Shown here piece by piece: positions 10,301-18,203 of a stretch of DNA of 64,000 nt. The notes under the pieces are model-generated. The model saw only the letters and a program-made list of their open reading frames with translations. It did no database searches and was not told where the DNA came from. The DNA is from Bacteroidota bacterium (lineage in GTDB: Bacteria > Bacteroidota > Bacteroidia > Chitinophagales > Chitinophagaceae). Location: contig JAFDXL010000009.1 in the NCBI GenBank assembly GCA_018267955.1, positions 398,717-462,716 of the forward strand, written 5' to 3'. A program made the position numbers and the translations under genes. Position 1 is the stretch's first letter. The number at the start of each line of letters is the position of its first letter.

Positions 10301-11652
10301 CGGCAGATTGTATCAAAATCTATAGGCCGGTATGGTATCGAGGTATAATAATTTAAACTTACATCCGGTAAAAACTTGAAGGAGGAAGAAACGACAGGGG
10401 AAGGCAATAACTTTATGGATGGCCGGCCTTCAAAATCGTATAAGTTCTCCGTCACTAAAAGATCGCTTAGGTTAGAATTAAACCTGGTAATCGTTTGCCT
10501 GTTTTTCAGAAGGCCATCATAATAGCTCAGTACATGTTTATACTTGCCATCTTCAGCAAAACTGATCGTGTATTGCCAGTTCATCTTATCATAAACATGT
10601 CCGGCCGGAATGTAAAAATATTGGGTGCTAGCCGTTAGACTACCGATGGAACCGGAATCATTGTCAATGCTCCATTTGGTATACAGCGGATCTCTAAAAT
10701 AAACTGAATCGGGTCGTACCATCCTCACCCGGAATACAACATAGCCGCGTTCATAGACTAATGGTATCCTGTAATAGTTAGTAGATAACCAAACCCTGGT
10801 AGCATTATGCTTAAAATTATAACTTAGGTTGCTTGCAGGAATGACTTCATTTGCACTGTCTGGGCCATAGTTGTCTACGTACGTCCATTCCAGTTCAAAA
10901 TTCGCAGGTGTAACATCGGGAGGAGCTGCCAGCGTTACATAATTCATATTCATCTGGACATCCAGGTAATTATGGGCCGTATCACCAAAAGAGCTTGTTT
11001 GTAAAATAATATTCGGATCATAACCATTGTGGCCATAAACATCTTTTTTTGAATACCCTTCGGTATAAATATTTACCTCGAGAGAAAAATTCTTCCATTT
11101 CAATGAATTAGCTGTAAGGTTGACCGGATTATTGGCCGCATCATAAATACCTATGATAGTAAAGGCGTTGATAACATTATAACCGTAGTATTTAGCAATA
11201 CTGATATCCTGGTAATTGGATAGAGAATCCGGGGAATAACTGATCGTAAGCGAATCTTTAATGGGTACCCCACCACTGGAAGTATCCAGACCAAAACCGA
11301 TAAATGTATATACTACCTTATAAGTGTAAGCTGTGTCCACTTTGTATTTGCATTCATGGTTTACCTTAAACGTGACCAAGTCCTGAACGCTTTTAATTTT
11401 CCTATAGCTTCCATAAGATGATCCAAGACTTAATTTTTGCAGCCTTTCATTACTTGCTATGTTATTGAACACCTTAAACGGCAAGGTTTTGCCAAATAGA
11501 TCTTTAGGCGTGCAAATCGCAGGTATGCCCGGGATCTTGTCAAAATCGAAACGAGGCTGGGCCAATAAGGGACTAAGCGTTGATATACAGATCAGGACGA
11601 TCATAAATGGCAACGCTATCTTATAAAACATGCGGGATTTAGTGGTTTTCAT
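1357..11652 (-). CDS. Giant secreted Rhs/YD-repeat protein with GH104 endolysin-like C-terminal toxin domain
   Basis: The protein has 3431 residues. A Sec signal peptide (about 1-32, ending LSPLLAQ) is followed by about 1,850 residues I cannot assign, with clustered cysteines near 945 and 1007. YD/Rhs repeats run from about 1880 to 2500 (YYYDRAGNL, YYYDNAGRL, FAYDGAGNR). After a spacer come the core segments NHLGNVQAVV and YYPFGMLMPG, a jelly-roll-like insert at about 3000-3140, and the Rhs end motif YDPRLGKFWSVDPL near 3180. The last 220 residues are a separate toxin-like tip, described in its own entry. Rhs shells usually enclose and later release such tips. The gene lies seventh in a minus-strand operon, 11 bases after its upstream neighbour, and overlaps the immunity candidate. 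The signal peptide, with no recognisable PAAR domain, points to Sec export rather than type VI secretion. Confidence 0.9.
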   Translation of the reverse strand: MKTTKSRMFYKIALPFMIVLICISTLSPLLAQPRFDFDKIPGIPAICTPKDLFGKTLPFKVFNNIASNERLQKLSLGSSYGSYRKIKSVQDLVTFKVNHECKYKVDTAYTYKVVYTFIGFGLDTSSGGVPIKDSLTISYSPDSLSNYQDISIAKYYGYNVINAFTIIGIYDAANNPVNLTANSLKWKNFSLEVNIYTEGYSKKDVYGHNGYDPNIILQTSSFGDTAHNYLDVQMNMNYVTLAAPPDVTPANFELEWTYVDNYGPDSANEVIPASNLSYNFKHNATRVWLSTNYYRIPLVYERGYVVFRVRMVRPDSVYFRDPLYTKWSIDNDSGSIGSLTASTQYFYIPAGHVYDKMNWQYTISFAEDGKYKHVLSYYDGLLKNRQTITRFNSNLSDLLVTENLYDFEGRPSIKLLPSPVVSSSFKFLPDVSLNYYTSIPYRPIDFDTICRTTCPREYRPSPLATFAQGNIYYSSNNPNQSGIQKYVPDAQGYPFVQTIFSPENDKKVDVQGGAGYTLQIGGGHETKNEYVGADQADLDQLMGLDAGWEGFYRKTVTTDPNHQVSMSVQDYKGRPVTSCMIGTGPDAITHAIIANDNVPGAKYLQQELIGSNVQQTIGFSKVLDKDFYMDVTGNDSTNYVYTFYPYTVPFCTGKALSVNAKYNYYIIDKCGNTNYTETDTLGYTGVVFSAAGPVTANHRDTAYLEMGKHTIHKELTIDPDNFASAVDQFISQQVANDDGVCLRTEAMFINYEVLKKPFPCIPEYTDLCDKKKKEMLKDLYPGTGKYGNFYYTDSFHYNVNGDNSIFTRQEPYPYRYQDTCIKYPKNYYKHFRSFGDLHNAAPPILMQAFDDTIAEMLLPLHPEYCRLMACFVDTFGERLQAIPDGVTAETQNLLRLSDIVNADPLVAKLAGPPLSWPAAAAKDSLLRLGRSQIYIDSFAFSMAYCNCGDSVMYRRCLDHIFKDKINTSALINDVTKNNYYRIMLPLYLANRERYIDIMTSSHGDTCESCKLRRIPIIKPLPTFPTIFSPGGASYDSASIWKFFANSGAASTADGIKKLMSLSQDSLMKYRDSAAATVSANTNLLCTGQVDSIVAELSNCIKGNTTLLNKIHDTLSNMCSGNRVPNGIFTPGLISYALSVNGVSNSDLCNPYLISYDQVQASAQKGTFLCKGPSYYADMGAFLNRTGVLNSLSSLGTMNTFLLSPTSNIFESNIKDTLGAGNDTVHVVAAYTRSVNLYTLYIYNGADSIRLYLKSFAGSAVSTCDSIFSGVSGTSFQFPSVSCINDLGSAIGDGYIQNYSFLANVSATHGITTTTCQMLGWSDRMQSLLPSENKIAGCIPCTEMKRLYRQLSDTLYSYGIYGTDHPLFGTVLTNYMNYKLGRNYSADQYLDFMRSCALADSLPLIQYIAYSSLRFSDTTAANAFISGFNAVDPTVFLMPPYMERDATTGVTFVLVDFNSIPVRSLWKYKDFISSYSATGLQARIVNQPNPYWQAANQLSTLIYEYNSATKADNNASNYSDAAAFGNDYYTHMEINAPTTVYVKTGSVWMYCKKYAVMKTTSSMPTASQISGGLYNLMQNMALHPGSSPAALYVFNNYQSTVDNEYTSKQNLLRYMYSRQNASMRVVLDSMSEDSLNRYIFGTQGVTYTIPSDPANVTNLYLAALADDRTDTIRHMLAKFTDYETHYYAPYDGSIFLRDTTNHLILPGPYLYSYPDAYLYRCADDSYLYIDFDDKLKLFYFFIRMPKYIPVRDHHKYVLEDVQPVPGGQGCELFKIKLKNTANNTHIWVDDCMAGFAVSNGSKLSNVLLGNPSNSIVAAPRDTFDNCEKDLLLSAIYMGKVRYQHYIDSIRTALIDSFSDYAMKNIRESLTLGYRDQRFNTTLYYYDRAGNLMRTVSPEGIYKLSSTNVAAVDNARTKDTSISTLYPFSQQQKSSVYMYNTRNQLIYQKTPDGGAVNYYYDNAGRLVFSQNDKQRKEGSFTYNLYDNQNRIVETGQFKTGCHWFAPRPIANDTTKVKGCYSIDYANDILVGVPAVVYTPGTNDITAYVHGFHNCTDVVVTSYDAQTKGLDSFGFDKQTNLRKRVSAVRYYSVLTSFTDADYRGNYQYATYYSYDIAGNVKTLVHEIPALGGYGQRFKRVDYDYDLISGKVNLLSYNRGNVDQFYQRYTYDDDNRVTLTECSNDGIIWHNDAQYSYYKHGPLARMVLGGQNVQGVDYVYTLQGWLKAINGDLQDTTRDIGGDGRRASVTAKDALALTLQYFQGDYNSISGSTVAALPERNKSLYNGNISRQTLSMAPFSNIAANYTYDQLNRIVGAAYDSINTSALTLNPVEAYRNTYSYDQDGNLKRLMRKGNVVGTRYVSGGGIYQMDTLRYYYANNYSNKLKTVTDQDSNRYKIDIQKNTDSTAVRYAYDAIGNVIKDLNAGQDTIAWNLYNKVTMSQDTAAKTTLTFAYDGAGNRVTKKSDIRQDTISLTVSDYYVRDAQGNILAIYRGETKYRYDKKRLWEIIRRDVVASVDVNTYIDSIVLPDYHGNSQFNNALTEQTAANTGFVSGQVSGNNVSTFTSNSNAVYGDMLLNGQDYMSPMFGYSSGSVISGAWKQMFMLGNAMDIQNWTAGIFDHGSTVLAARIDDMCTHASSVVNSLATSYGVPPTPDCHINASAIASSVSSMPGLASNLIMAYGPNMANFNSYLDDLVQNSDIAGGTPEYGMGSTLRNNLGGQLLQYGNHANVNNFWDSWTGAHSYLTHTESSGTLAGVLYNLNQNTYIKNYFSYTSDTSIMDGAIAAMDNVTPDELIGNASSRMGRLGYPLALNSDLMWGGETQVKKKDHLYLSEHIMYGSSRLGNRIYPSNLYQYLWDADHGDTAAGTINTLTGIRPWYSDAYQDLIKEDRLTPWQNTHQGIFKFADMLGYRNYEVTNHLGNVQAVVRDQRLSKSTTGDSGLYYRPVCQALYDYYPFGMLMPGRYVEDSTGQNCVTITQVIDRLEAKPGYLLNDPTGGAGSGGFRISGSTQNTTAIGGASLSTNTTEAGNALTITGSGAGIGSSSTYVLPQTDVSYTVTLTIDDLAGSWMAEIVEPDGSGGWNQIGSVSIPSTGTYNISFTPTSNSGQMNMKATGGGSPRIHIPPVTDIGLIRYVYSTYTLCDVPRDGYRFGFNGIEKTNEIAGIGNHYEFKFREYDPRLGKFWSVDPLAMQYPWNSTYAFAENDVIRCLDLEGAERYYSQDGTLRWTYGDNLKVMVVNDKYVQANHGKKVPVIELNANSTYTGMNQPELHARAFLTMIRKGEGTLGTRGYSKQFSGKIITDLSDHPNQIIKNGKYSSSAAGAYQILSRTWNGNQGIRRSLGIKDFSAESQDKFGLYLIDNRNALGDVINGDFKTAIRKTNKEWASLPESPYGQPTQTMEGAEQELKSAVSNELQGKSDIATPQGQLEQTINKLK
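1360..2028 (-). other. Rhs C-terminal toxin tip: lambda-endolysin-like lytic transglycosylase domain (GH104)
   Basis: Residues about 3209-3431 of the Rhs protein follow the core end motif. From about 3268 to 3390 they line up with phage lambda endolysin as I remember it: AFLTMIRKGEGT against AFLDMLAWSEGT, then TDLSDHP, SSAAGAYQILSRTW, LGIKDFSAESQD and KEWASLPESPYGQ, in the same order and spacing. The catalytic Glu of lambda endolysin corresponds to Glu3279 (GAA at 1818-1816). The lambda enzyme cleaves peptidoglycan between MurNAc and GlcNAc, leaving 1,6-anhydro ends. The substrate of this tip should therefore be the cell wall of a target cell. About 40 residues with no recognised motif follow the domain. 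Activity and delivery are inferred. Confidence 0.85.
2774..3388. repeat. Direct repeat within the Rhs core, second copy at 1-615
   Basis: Bases 2774-3388 match 1-615 with a constant offset of 2773 and no gap that I could see. Most differences are silent third-position changes. The right ends diverge sharply after 615/3388. The left boundary of the shorter copy is outside the window, so the repeat may be longer. Confidence 0.9.
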
Positions 11653-11662
11653 ACACGTTGTT

Positions 11663-12379
11663 TTATAATATTGTTTTTAATTGATACGTCTTATATTTTT
11701 TCAATACAATTTTATTCCCGCTAACGGTGAAATAGTTATTCATATCCATATTCTTTTCAGAAGTATGATAATGATCACAGGTAATTGTTTTCCGGGTGCC
11801 TGTCTTATCTCCGCGTGTCTGCCAGGGCTCATGGTAAAATGCATTCAGGACAATCTTAATGGGCAGTTTACTTGCTTTATTGTAGACGATATCCATGCTC
11901 TTGAATGCAGTATAGCTTGTTGTAAAGGAAATATGGAACTTCAGCGTATCGTGGCTGATGGATGAATAATCCAATTTGGAGTACCGCATCAGAAAGGAAT
12001 CCACGAACTCCCCGAAAAAATCCGAACCTGGCGGCGTGCCGCTGCCCTCCTTGTTCCCTGCCTGGCTTTTTACGCCATAGACGAATACCTGCCTGTGCTT
12101 ATGGTCTGCCTGGTATACCCACTTTTTTGTCGCCATATAGGTGATATCATCACTATAGCTGTACGTGATGTTTTTGGACGCACTTCTATACATTTCTCCA
12201 CGCATTTGATCCTTGGTCCCATCGGGGAATATCGCATCAACGGTATAATCATAACCGAAATCACGCAGGGACTTCATTCGTGAAAATACCTCCTGAACGT
12301 CTTTAAGCGAAGGCTGTGCATATATGCCGACACTGGACATAGAACAACAAAGCATAACAATCAATTTGATATAATTCAT
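11663..12379 (-). CDS. Secreted LolA-like small protein of unknown function
   Basis: The protein has 238 residues with a Sec signal peptide (cleavage likely after SVGIYAQ). The mature part has alternating beta-strand patterns (FGYDYTVDAIFPDG, MYRSASKNITYSYSDD, WVYQADHKHRQVFVYG) of the kind found in LolA-fold periplasmic proteins. I see no catalytic motif. The gene sits between the two giant YD-repeat genes, 10 bases before the Rhs toxin gene and 6 bases after the SpvB-like gene. That spacing implies co-transcription and a shared role, possibly in handling one of them in the periplasm. The LolA resemblance is only a fold-level impression. Confidence 0.65.
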   Translation of the reverse strand: MNYIKLIVMLCCSMSSVGIYAQPSLKDVQEVFSRMKSLRDFGYDYTVDAIFPDGTKDQMRGEMYRSASKNITYSYSDDITYMATKKWVYQADHKHRQVFVYGVKSQAGNKEGSGTPPGSDFFGEFVDSFLMRYSKLDYSSISHDTLKFHISFTTSYTAFKSMDIVYNKASKLPIKIVLNAFYHEPWQTRGDKTGTRKTITCDHYHTSEKNMDMNNYFTVSGNKIVLKKYKTYQLKTIL

Positions 12380-12385
12380 CCCGAT

Positions 12386-15300
12386 CTACTTTTTAGGGTT
12401 AGCGCTTCGTGATTCAGAAATGGTCATGATACCTTTTTCCGTTTCCTTTTTAGTTCTTACAAGATTCCCTTCCGCATCATACTCGTAAAAAGTAGCGTAG
12501 TTATTTTCATCGAGGGTAGCCATTAATTTTTCGTCTTTGGAATTGTATGCGAAGGATTTCATGTTAGCATCATAAGGATAAATACGAATGTCATCTACAT
12601 ACACGTTACCGCGAAGCACCAGGGACTGGGTACCAGAACTTTTAGCTGTAAACACACATTCGACCTGTTGCCATTTATCGATAAAAGGTGATTTCGTGGT
12701 AGAGATCAGATTGTCCAGGCTAACAGGAGAACCATCGCCGCCATCTGTAGGTGGCTTTACCCAATAGGATAAAATGTACTTCGCCCCGGCCTGTAGTGTG
12801 AATGGCTTATACAAATTTGTAGATAGCGATGATGTGATGGGGAAGCCGATAGTGGTATTATCGTTACCGACTTTAAAAGAAAAATTGCCGGTATGGGAAA
12901 CACCATTTATGATCTTGGTATTATTATTACCGTTATCAAGGTTCAGACTTCCGTACTTTGAAGATCCCGATACAGCGACTTCACTGAAATAAGTCTTGAA
13001 AGGTGAGTAGAGGAAATTCGTCAGGTTGTTCAATACCCGAACTGCGCCATAGTCCTCAAAGCCATCATATAAAATGGTTCCCTGTTTTGCATTGAATGCA
13101 ACCGCGACTGGTAGCTCCTGGTTAAATCCATAAACTGCCGTACTGTTATTGCCTGCCGCATCCAGATTTTCTACCTCTGTAGCAAACGGCGACCACATCG
13201 TAACTTTACGCTGAACGTTCCACCCGCCAAAATTTGGATAGAAATAGGATGATCTCGTATAAGTTGCCAGCCTGTAAATATCATCATCCTTATTATCATC
13301 GAAATGGTCATTGCCGTCACTGCTGCAACCGCCATTGAATGCTGTTAATACCCTCCACGGAGACATCAGGAAAAATACGCCCGCTTTTCGAACGCCGGGG
13401 CTTGTATAATTACGGCTGTTTTGATAAACATATTCCCCGGTCAACCGGTACATGCCTCTCCTGCCATTTGAATACGCATTAATGTACGTATCCGCCGCGG
13501 TAACTGCATGGACTTTGGGATCACCGAAAGACCTGGCTTTAATTTCAATTACATTCGTAAGCGAATCCTGCAATCCTCCGCCTTTAACCGGCATATCAAA
13601 AGTGGTATAGGATTCTATATTGTCCGTCAGTAGATTTCTACGTCCCGACCTCAAAATCTTTAACGTTACATTGGTAAATGTGTGCGAGCCATCCCAGCCG
13701 TATGTAGAATTAAGATTTAAGAATTTAGGTTTTAACAAAGGCTGGCAATCGCCGGATCCATATCCCATAACGTATGCGATTACACGCAGTCCGGTAGAAC
13801 TGCCATAATCATAGGTCATCAATACTTCATCGCCGACATTATAATTCAGCTTTTTACCATCAGCGGGTATGATAGCTCCGTCAGATGTATTGACGCTGAC
13901 ACTTGAATACTGATCTGTATATCCTGCATTCTGATATGCCCCACCCATCTCTTTGTAAGCCCAATAGGCGGGGTAACTAACGGAATACTCCTTATCCTTA
14001 AACTCATTATTAACAGATGTAATTACAGGCTGCCCGGTCAGAGGATCGAAAACCTCATTTTTCAACACGGTTAAAGCGCCTTCGTCATAACTCTCTACCT
14101 CTGTTAAGATCGGGTAACGTTGTACGACTTTGGTGATAACAGAAGACGCAAATTCATTGTTATATTCGCCATTCCATCCATAGACCAAAACGATCGGTAT
14201 AGGGATTACAAATGCCGTACTGACGTTTAAGTTGCCATTTACGGTATGCGTGTGCGTACTTTCTGTTTTCTGCCTTGAGTCTAACGTTACATCCGCGTCT
14301 ACGCCTAACAGGGCCTGCCTGGTACCAACACCCGAGTCGGTCAGGTTAACAACGTTCACGATATTGTCTTTACTGTAATGGTAGATCTGGTAGCTGACCT
14401 TCGCCAACGTCGCAGTAGTTGCCGTTGGCTTCCTGACAAAATGCTCGATGCTCTTAGGACGGCCATGCATATCATTAAGGTTGATCACGTACCCTTGTGT
14501 AGCATGTAAAGAATAGTCCTGCTCCTTTAGTTTGAATTTATGTTTATCCTGCTCATTTATAGGAGATGCTGCACCACTGCATGGATAATCAGCTGCAGTG
14601 TAGAATTGATAAACATCCACGGCCTGGGAAGACCTTCCGACCGATTGATGGATACTCGAAACCGTAACCTTGGAATAACCTACTAAAGGAGAAGGAAATA
14701 ACGATTCCCCTATGGGCCCTTCCTGGTAAAGGTCAACAGCATCATTAGGTGGGAAATGGCTTGCGTTTTGACCGATATACGGAATAGGTTGTCTCATTGG
14801 GTTCTCATCACCACCAATCATCGGTTCATAACTCGCTACGCCGCTACTGTAAATATTGCCGGACACATCTTTTGTTGTATAGTCATATCTTTTACCGTAA
14901 GATGCAGTTTGCGTATATCCGCCAACCATATCGTTCCAGGAATCGTAGAATGCCAATTGTTTTACCCTGTATCCTCCGCCCTTCTTTACGTGACCCGGTG
15001 AACTAAGCCGGATAAAAGATTTCTCGGGGTTAAATTCATTGGCCCAACCTTGTTTTAACATGTGAATCAGGGGATTCTGGCCGATCCGGATAGCTTCCTG
15101 AATGGATTGCTTTAAACCCGACAATAAATTATCTACAGTACTGGCATCGGGATCGGAACCGGGAAATAAGATATGTGGTAAATTGTAACGCCCGATGTTC
15201 AGGGCCGTCTTCGTGATAGGATTTAGTACCTCATCAGATCCTTCTATACTCACGGAGCCAATGTCGACGTATCCATAATCGCTATTAGCGTAACCTATAT

Positions 15301-18190
15301 CGTTGACGCCGGCATAGCCACGTATTTGCTCAAATTTCTCACGCAGCCGGACGTTAAAGCTAAAATATACGAGGTTCTCAGGTCCTAAATAATTGGCCTC
15401 TGCGTTCAAAGCCGGATTCTCACGGCTCTTGTCCCTTTTAAAATAAATATACCTGTTAGGGTTGTTTTTATTTGCATACAAGAATTTACCCGGGCTAAAC
15501 GCATTGGTATACCCTACACCTGCAACTTTAAACATCTCCGTAGCACGGGAGTTCTGGACCTGGCTATAATCGTCCGCTTCGTAATCTACCTTAATTACAC
15601 CGCCTGATGGCAGGATGATCTTAGTTAAGGACCATGCACTTGCATACGTATTATCAGCGGTATCTGTCTGATCTACATACGGATATTCAAAATTGGACAT
15701 GGAACCGGTACTGGGTTTGTAATTTCCCCACCGGTCTTTATTAACGATGTTATAATCAGGATTGAAACTGCTGTAGGTAAACTGGTATGGGCTTACCATG
15801 CTTTTATTTGAATTGCCATAACGGAAGAAAATTTTGGTTAAGGTCAACTTACCATTGCTGTCTGCATTTGGAACATTTCTGCAAAGCGTATCCGTGTATT
15901 GAAAGAAAACCGTTTTTATTGGTATCGCGGATGCTTTATGTAATATCCTGTCATTTTTACTATACAGTTTAATAGAATCGAGCTTATAGGAATATTGCTT
16001 ATCTGAAGAAGCACTGCTGTTGTAGGAACCTCCTCCTTTAATTGCCTCGGTAACGCCTTTCGCGTCTGCACGCTTTGACGTATAAAACTCTGCCACGAAA
16101 TTTTTACTCTCTATCGACTGCAGTATCCATTCTTCACGGGAACCTACAATATAACTTGCTTTGTCATCCCTGCTGTCTGATAAAAAACCAGGGTTATATT
16201 GGGCTTTCCCTGGTTGTACAGGAGCCCTCCACCTATAATCATCAGATTTTAAAGAGTAGTTGAATTTATTGTAAGATCCAATGTCATCTTCGGTCGGTCC
16301 ATTACCTGTTATGTCCACATAATCTGTTGAAAGAACGGAGGTTAGAAAGTAAGCATGAGTAAAGGCGGGAGTAATGGTACTGCTATAATATTCATCGATG
16401 CCGTTAGTATTACTTTTACTGTCATCTGTACTGGTATAGCTTACTAAACCATTGCCATCCCCAATATTATTAGTAGCGAAAATGGATTCCCTTTGTACGT
16501 TGTTCATAGCAGGTAAGCCATACACATACCTGCGACCATCTGTCTGCGTCTGTACGATTTCCGATACCTGGTATCCTTTCCGGCTGCCGCCGACACGGCT
16601 AATTGTCGCTATCGAATCTTCGAAACCATCCTCAAACCCGTTTTTACCATAATAATTCTGGATATTTTTCGTCGAAACCGTCTGGTCGCTGTTGACAACA
16701 TCATCAGCCTTATTGCAGGAATAAAATGTGCTCCTCCGCTGCCGTTCCCCGTCTTTTTTCGACGGGATATTCCAGAAATCATAATCTTCGATAATGCCAT
16801 ACTTCCTGATCGCATTCCAATAGTCCTGATCAATCATCGCAAGGTCACCGCCTTGTTTAAAATATACTTTTTCATAAAGGTCACCCGGGCTGGCATCTGA
16901 CGAAAAACTTTTGAAATAGTTCATCCATGGCCCGGACGTCGCCCTCGTATCAGCAGTTGAATAATCCGCACCAAATGCAAATAACCATCCGAAACTTGCT
17001 TCAAATTGACCGGAAGTCAGTTCAGCGCTGTTGCTCACAATTGGGTCAAAGACGCTGGCAATATCATTTCTGAACGCTCGGAACGAACCTCCGGTTCCCT
17101 GGCCGCTTAATGAATACACATCGTAAGTCATGGTTGCCAACGGCAGGTTTTGCATGGACTTATTGAACATACCATCTTTCTCCCTTGTAAAATCCATGAT
17201 GTCTGTGGTATTTGCTGCCTCCGCATACATATACCCATAAGCATTCCGGGTACCATCATCATAATACTGTATCTTACTAAACTTAGCTTTGATTGCTCCC
17301 CACACGTTACACCATGCGGCTTCCAGGCCACCTTTTATCCGGCCGTAGTAGGTCGTCATGGTATTGCTATTTGTTATGACAGGCACATAGTTCTTTAAGC
17401 TGATCGGAATATTTCCTGATATCAGTGATGTAGACGCGCTTAGATTATTACAGCGTGCAGTTCCTGAAACATTAAAACTAATATCTTTTGATCCGGTTCT
17501 CGTATTGTAACCTGTGCCGACATTCACACCTACACCGGCACCCATATCTTTGCTGATAAGCTGGGATGTCGCGATATTTATTCCCCCGTATAGATCAACA
17601 TCAGCACCACTTTGGGAACCGACACCCAGGTTTACACCCGCAGAAATAAAATTGAAAAGCTGTACGCCCGTACAAAATGTAAAATCAGCGCTTACACCAC
17701 GATAGTTGCTAATATTGACGTTGCTGCCCACGCTTGCGTCCAGTTGTATGATCGAAGGATCACCAAGGCCGGCAGTTTCGCCACCTTCTTCAATTCCTAA
17801 TCGCAATATCTTTTCATCCTTTATGTGAAGTTCTTTTGTTAAGGTTTCCCCTTTAAAATCATCAGGCACGCCGCGAACAGTACGATTAACAACGCCGGGG
17901 TTAATATTCCAGCCGAGACCCACCCAGCTCGCTTCCTGTTCCATGCCCACTCCCCCATGATAAGAGATGTTAATCGGGTACCCCTCAATATCCATCAGTG
18001 GTATATTATAATTAAAGTCCCCGGTAAACATATCTACCATATCCGTAGTTCCTACAGGTTCAAAGCTTTGCACCTCTGGCTGGCTGGGACCTGAGGTGAG
18101 GGCCATAGCGACGTTAGGATAAACTAATTGAAATGTCAGGCTCAGAATCAGACATCTCGCTATAAGTTTTAAAATAACTTTTTTTCTCAT
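12386..18190 (-). CDS. Giant secreted SpvB/TcB-like YD-repeat protein
   Basis: The protein has 1934 residues with a long signal peptide (about 1-30, ending PNVAMA). The mature start (SGPSQPEVQSFEPVGTTDMV, then FTGDFNYNIPLMDIEGYP and ASWVGLGWNINPG) is the conserved opening of a Bacteroidota family related to SpvB and the B component of Tc toxins. A carbohydrate-binding-like jelly roll lies near the C-terminus (about 1760-1870; LQAGAKYILSYWVK, VYVDDIRIYP). It is followed by a closing YD-like motif (ATFYEYDAEGNLVRTKKE). No toxin tip follows. It precedes the Rhs toxin in the same operon. In Tc toxins, TcB and TcC together form the shell that holds the toxin tip. A comparable pairing here is my inference. 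Confidence 0.75.
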   Translation of the reverse strand: MRKKVILKLIARCLILSLTFQLVYPNVAMALTSGPSQPEVQSFEPVGTTDMVDMFTGDFNYNIPLMDIEGYPINISYHGGVGMEQEASWVGLGWNINPGVVNRTVRGVPDDFKGETLTKELHIKDEKILRLGIEEGGETAGLGDPSIIQLDASVGSNVNISNYRGVSADFTFCTGVQLFNFISAGVNLGVGSQSGADVDLYGGINIATSQLISKDMGAGVGVNVGTGYNTRTGSKDISFNVSGTARCNNLSASTSLISGNIPISLKNYVPVITNSNTMTTYYGRIKGGLEAAWCNVWGAIKAKFSKIQYYDDGTRNAYGYMYAEAANTTDIMDFTREKDGMFNKSMQNLPLATMTYDVYSLSGQGTGGSFRAFRNDIASVFDPIVSNSAELTSGQFEASFGWLFAFGADYSTADTRATSGPWMNYFKSFSSDASPGDLYEKVYFKQGGDLAMIDQDYWNAIRKYGIIEDYDFWNIPSKKDGERQRRSTFYSCNKADDVVNSDQTVSTKNIQNYYGKNGFEDGFEDSIATISRVGGSRKGYQVSEIVQTQTDGRRYVYGLPAMNNVQRESIFATNNIGDGNGLVSYTSTDDSKSNTNGIDEYYSSTITPAFTHAYFLTSVLSTDYVDITGNGPTEDDIGSYNKFNYSLKSDDYRWRAPVQPGKAQYNPGFLSDSRDDKASYIVGSREEWILQSIESKNFVAEFYTSKRADAKGVTEAIKGGGSYNSSASSDKQYSYKLDSIKLYSKNDRILHKASAIPIKTVFFQYTDTLCRNVPNADSNGKLTLTKIFFRYGNSNKSMVSPYQFTYSSFNPDYNIVNKDRWGNYKPSTGSMSNFEYPYVDQTDTADNTYASAWSLTKIILPSGGVIKVDYEADDYSQVQNSRATEMFKVAGVGYTNAFSPGKFLYANKNNPNRYIYFKRDKSRENPALNAEANYLGPENLVYFSFNVRLREKFEQIRGYAGVNDIGYANSDYGYVDIGSVSIEGSDEVLNPITKTALNIGRYNLPHILFPGSDPDASTVDNLLSGLKQSIQEAIRIGQNPLIHMLKQGWANEFNPEKSFIRLSSPGHVKKGGGYRVKQLAFYDSWNDMVGGYTQTASYGKRYDYTTKDVSGNIYSSGVASYEPMIGGDENPMRQPIPYIGQNASHFPPNDAVDLYQEGPIGESLFPSPLVGYSKVTVSSIHQSVGRSSQAVDVYQFYTAADYPCSGAASPINEQDKHKFKLKEQDYSLHATQGYVINLNDMHGRPKSIEHFVRKPTATTATLAKVSYQIYHYSKDNIVNVVNLTDSGVGTRQALLGVDADVTLDSRQKTESTHTHTVNGNLNVSTAFVIPIPIVLVYGWNGEYNNEFASSVITKVVQRYPILTEVESYDEGALTVLKNEVFDPLTGQPVITSVNNEFKDKEYSVSYPAYWAYKEMGGAYQNAGYTDQYSSVSVNTSDGAIIPADGKKLNYNVGDEVLMTYDYGSSTGLRVIAYVMGYGSGDCQPLLKPKFLNLNSTYGWDGSHTFTNVTLKILRSGRRNLLTDNIESYTTFDMPVKGGGLQDSLTNVIEIKARSFGDPKVHAVTAADTYINAYSNGRRGMYRLTGEYVYQNSRNYTSPGVRKAGVFFLMSPWRVLTAFNGGCSSDGNDHFDDNKDDDIYRLATYTRSSYFYPNFGGWNVQRKVTMWSPFATEVENLDAAGNNSTAVYGFNQELPVAVAFNAKQGTILYDGFEDYGAVRVLNNLTNFLYSPFKTYFSEVAVSGSSKYGSLNLDNGNNNTKIINGVSHTGNFSFKVGNDNTTIGFPITSSLSTNLYKPFTLQAGAKYILSYWVKPPTDGGDGSPVSLDNLISTTKSPFIDKWQQVECVFTAKSSGTQSLVLRGNVYVDDIRIYPYDANMKSFAYNSKDEKLMATLDENNYATFYEYDAEGNLVRTKKETEKGIMTISESRSANPKK

Positions 18191-18203
18191 CGGCTAATGA
18201 TAG

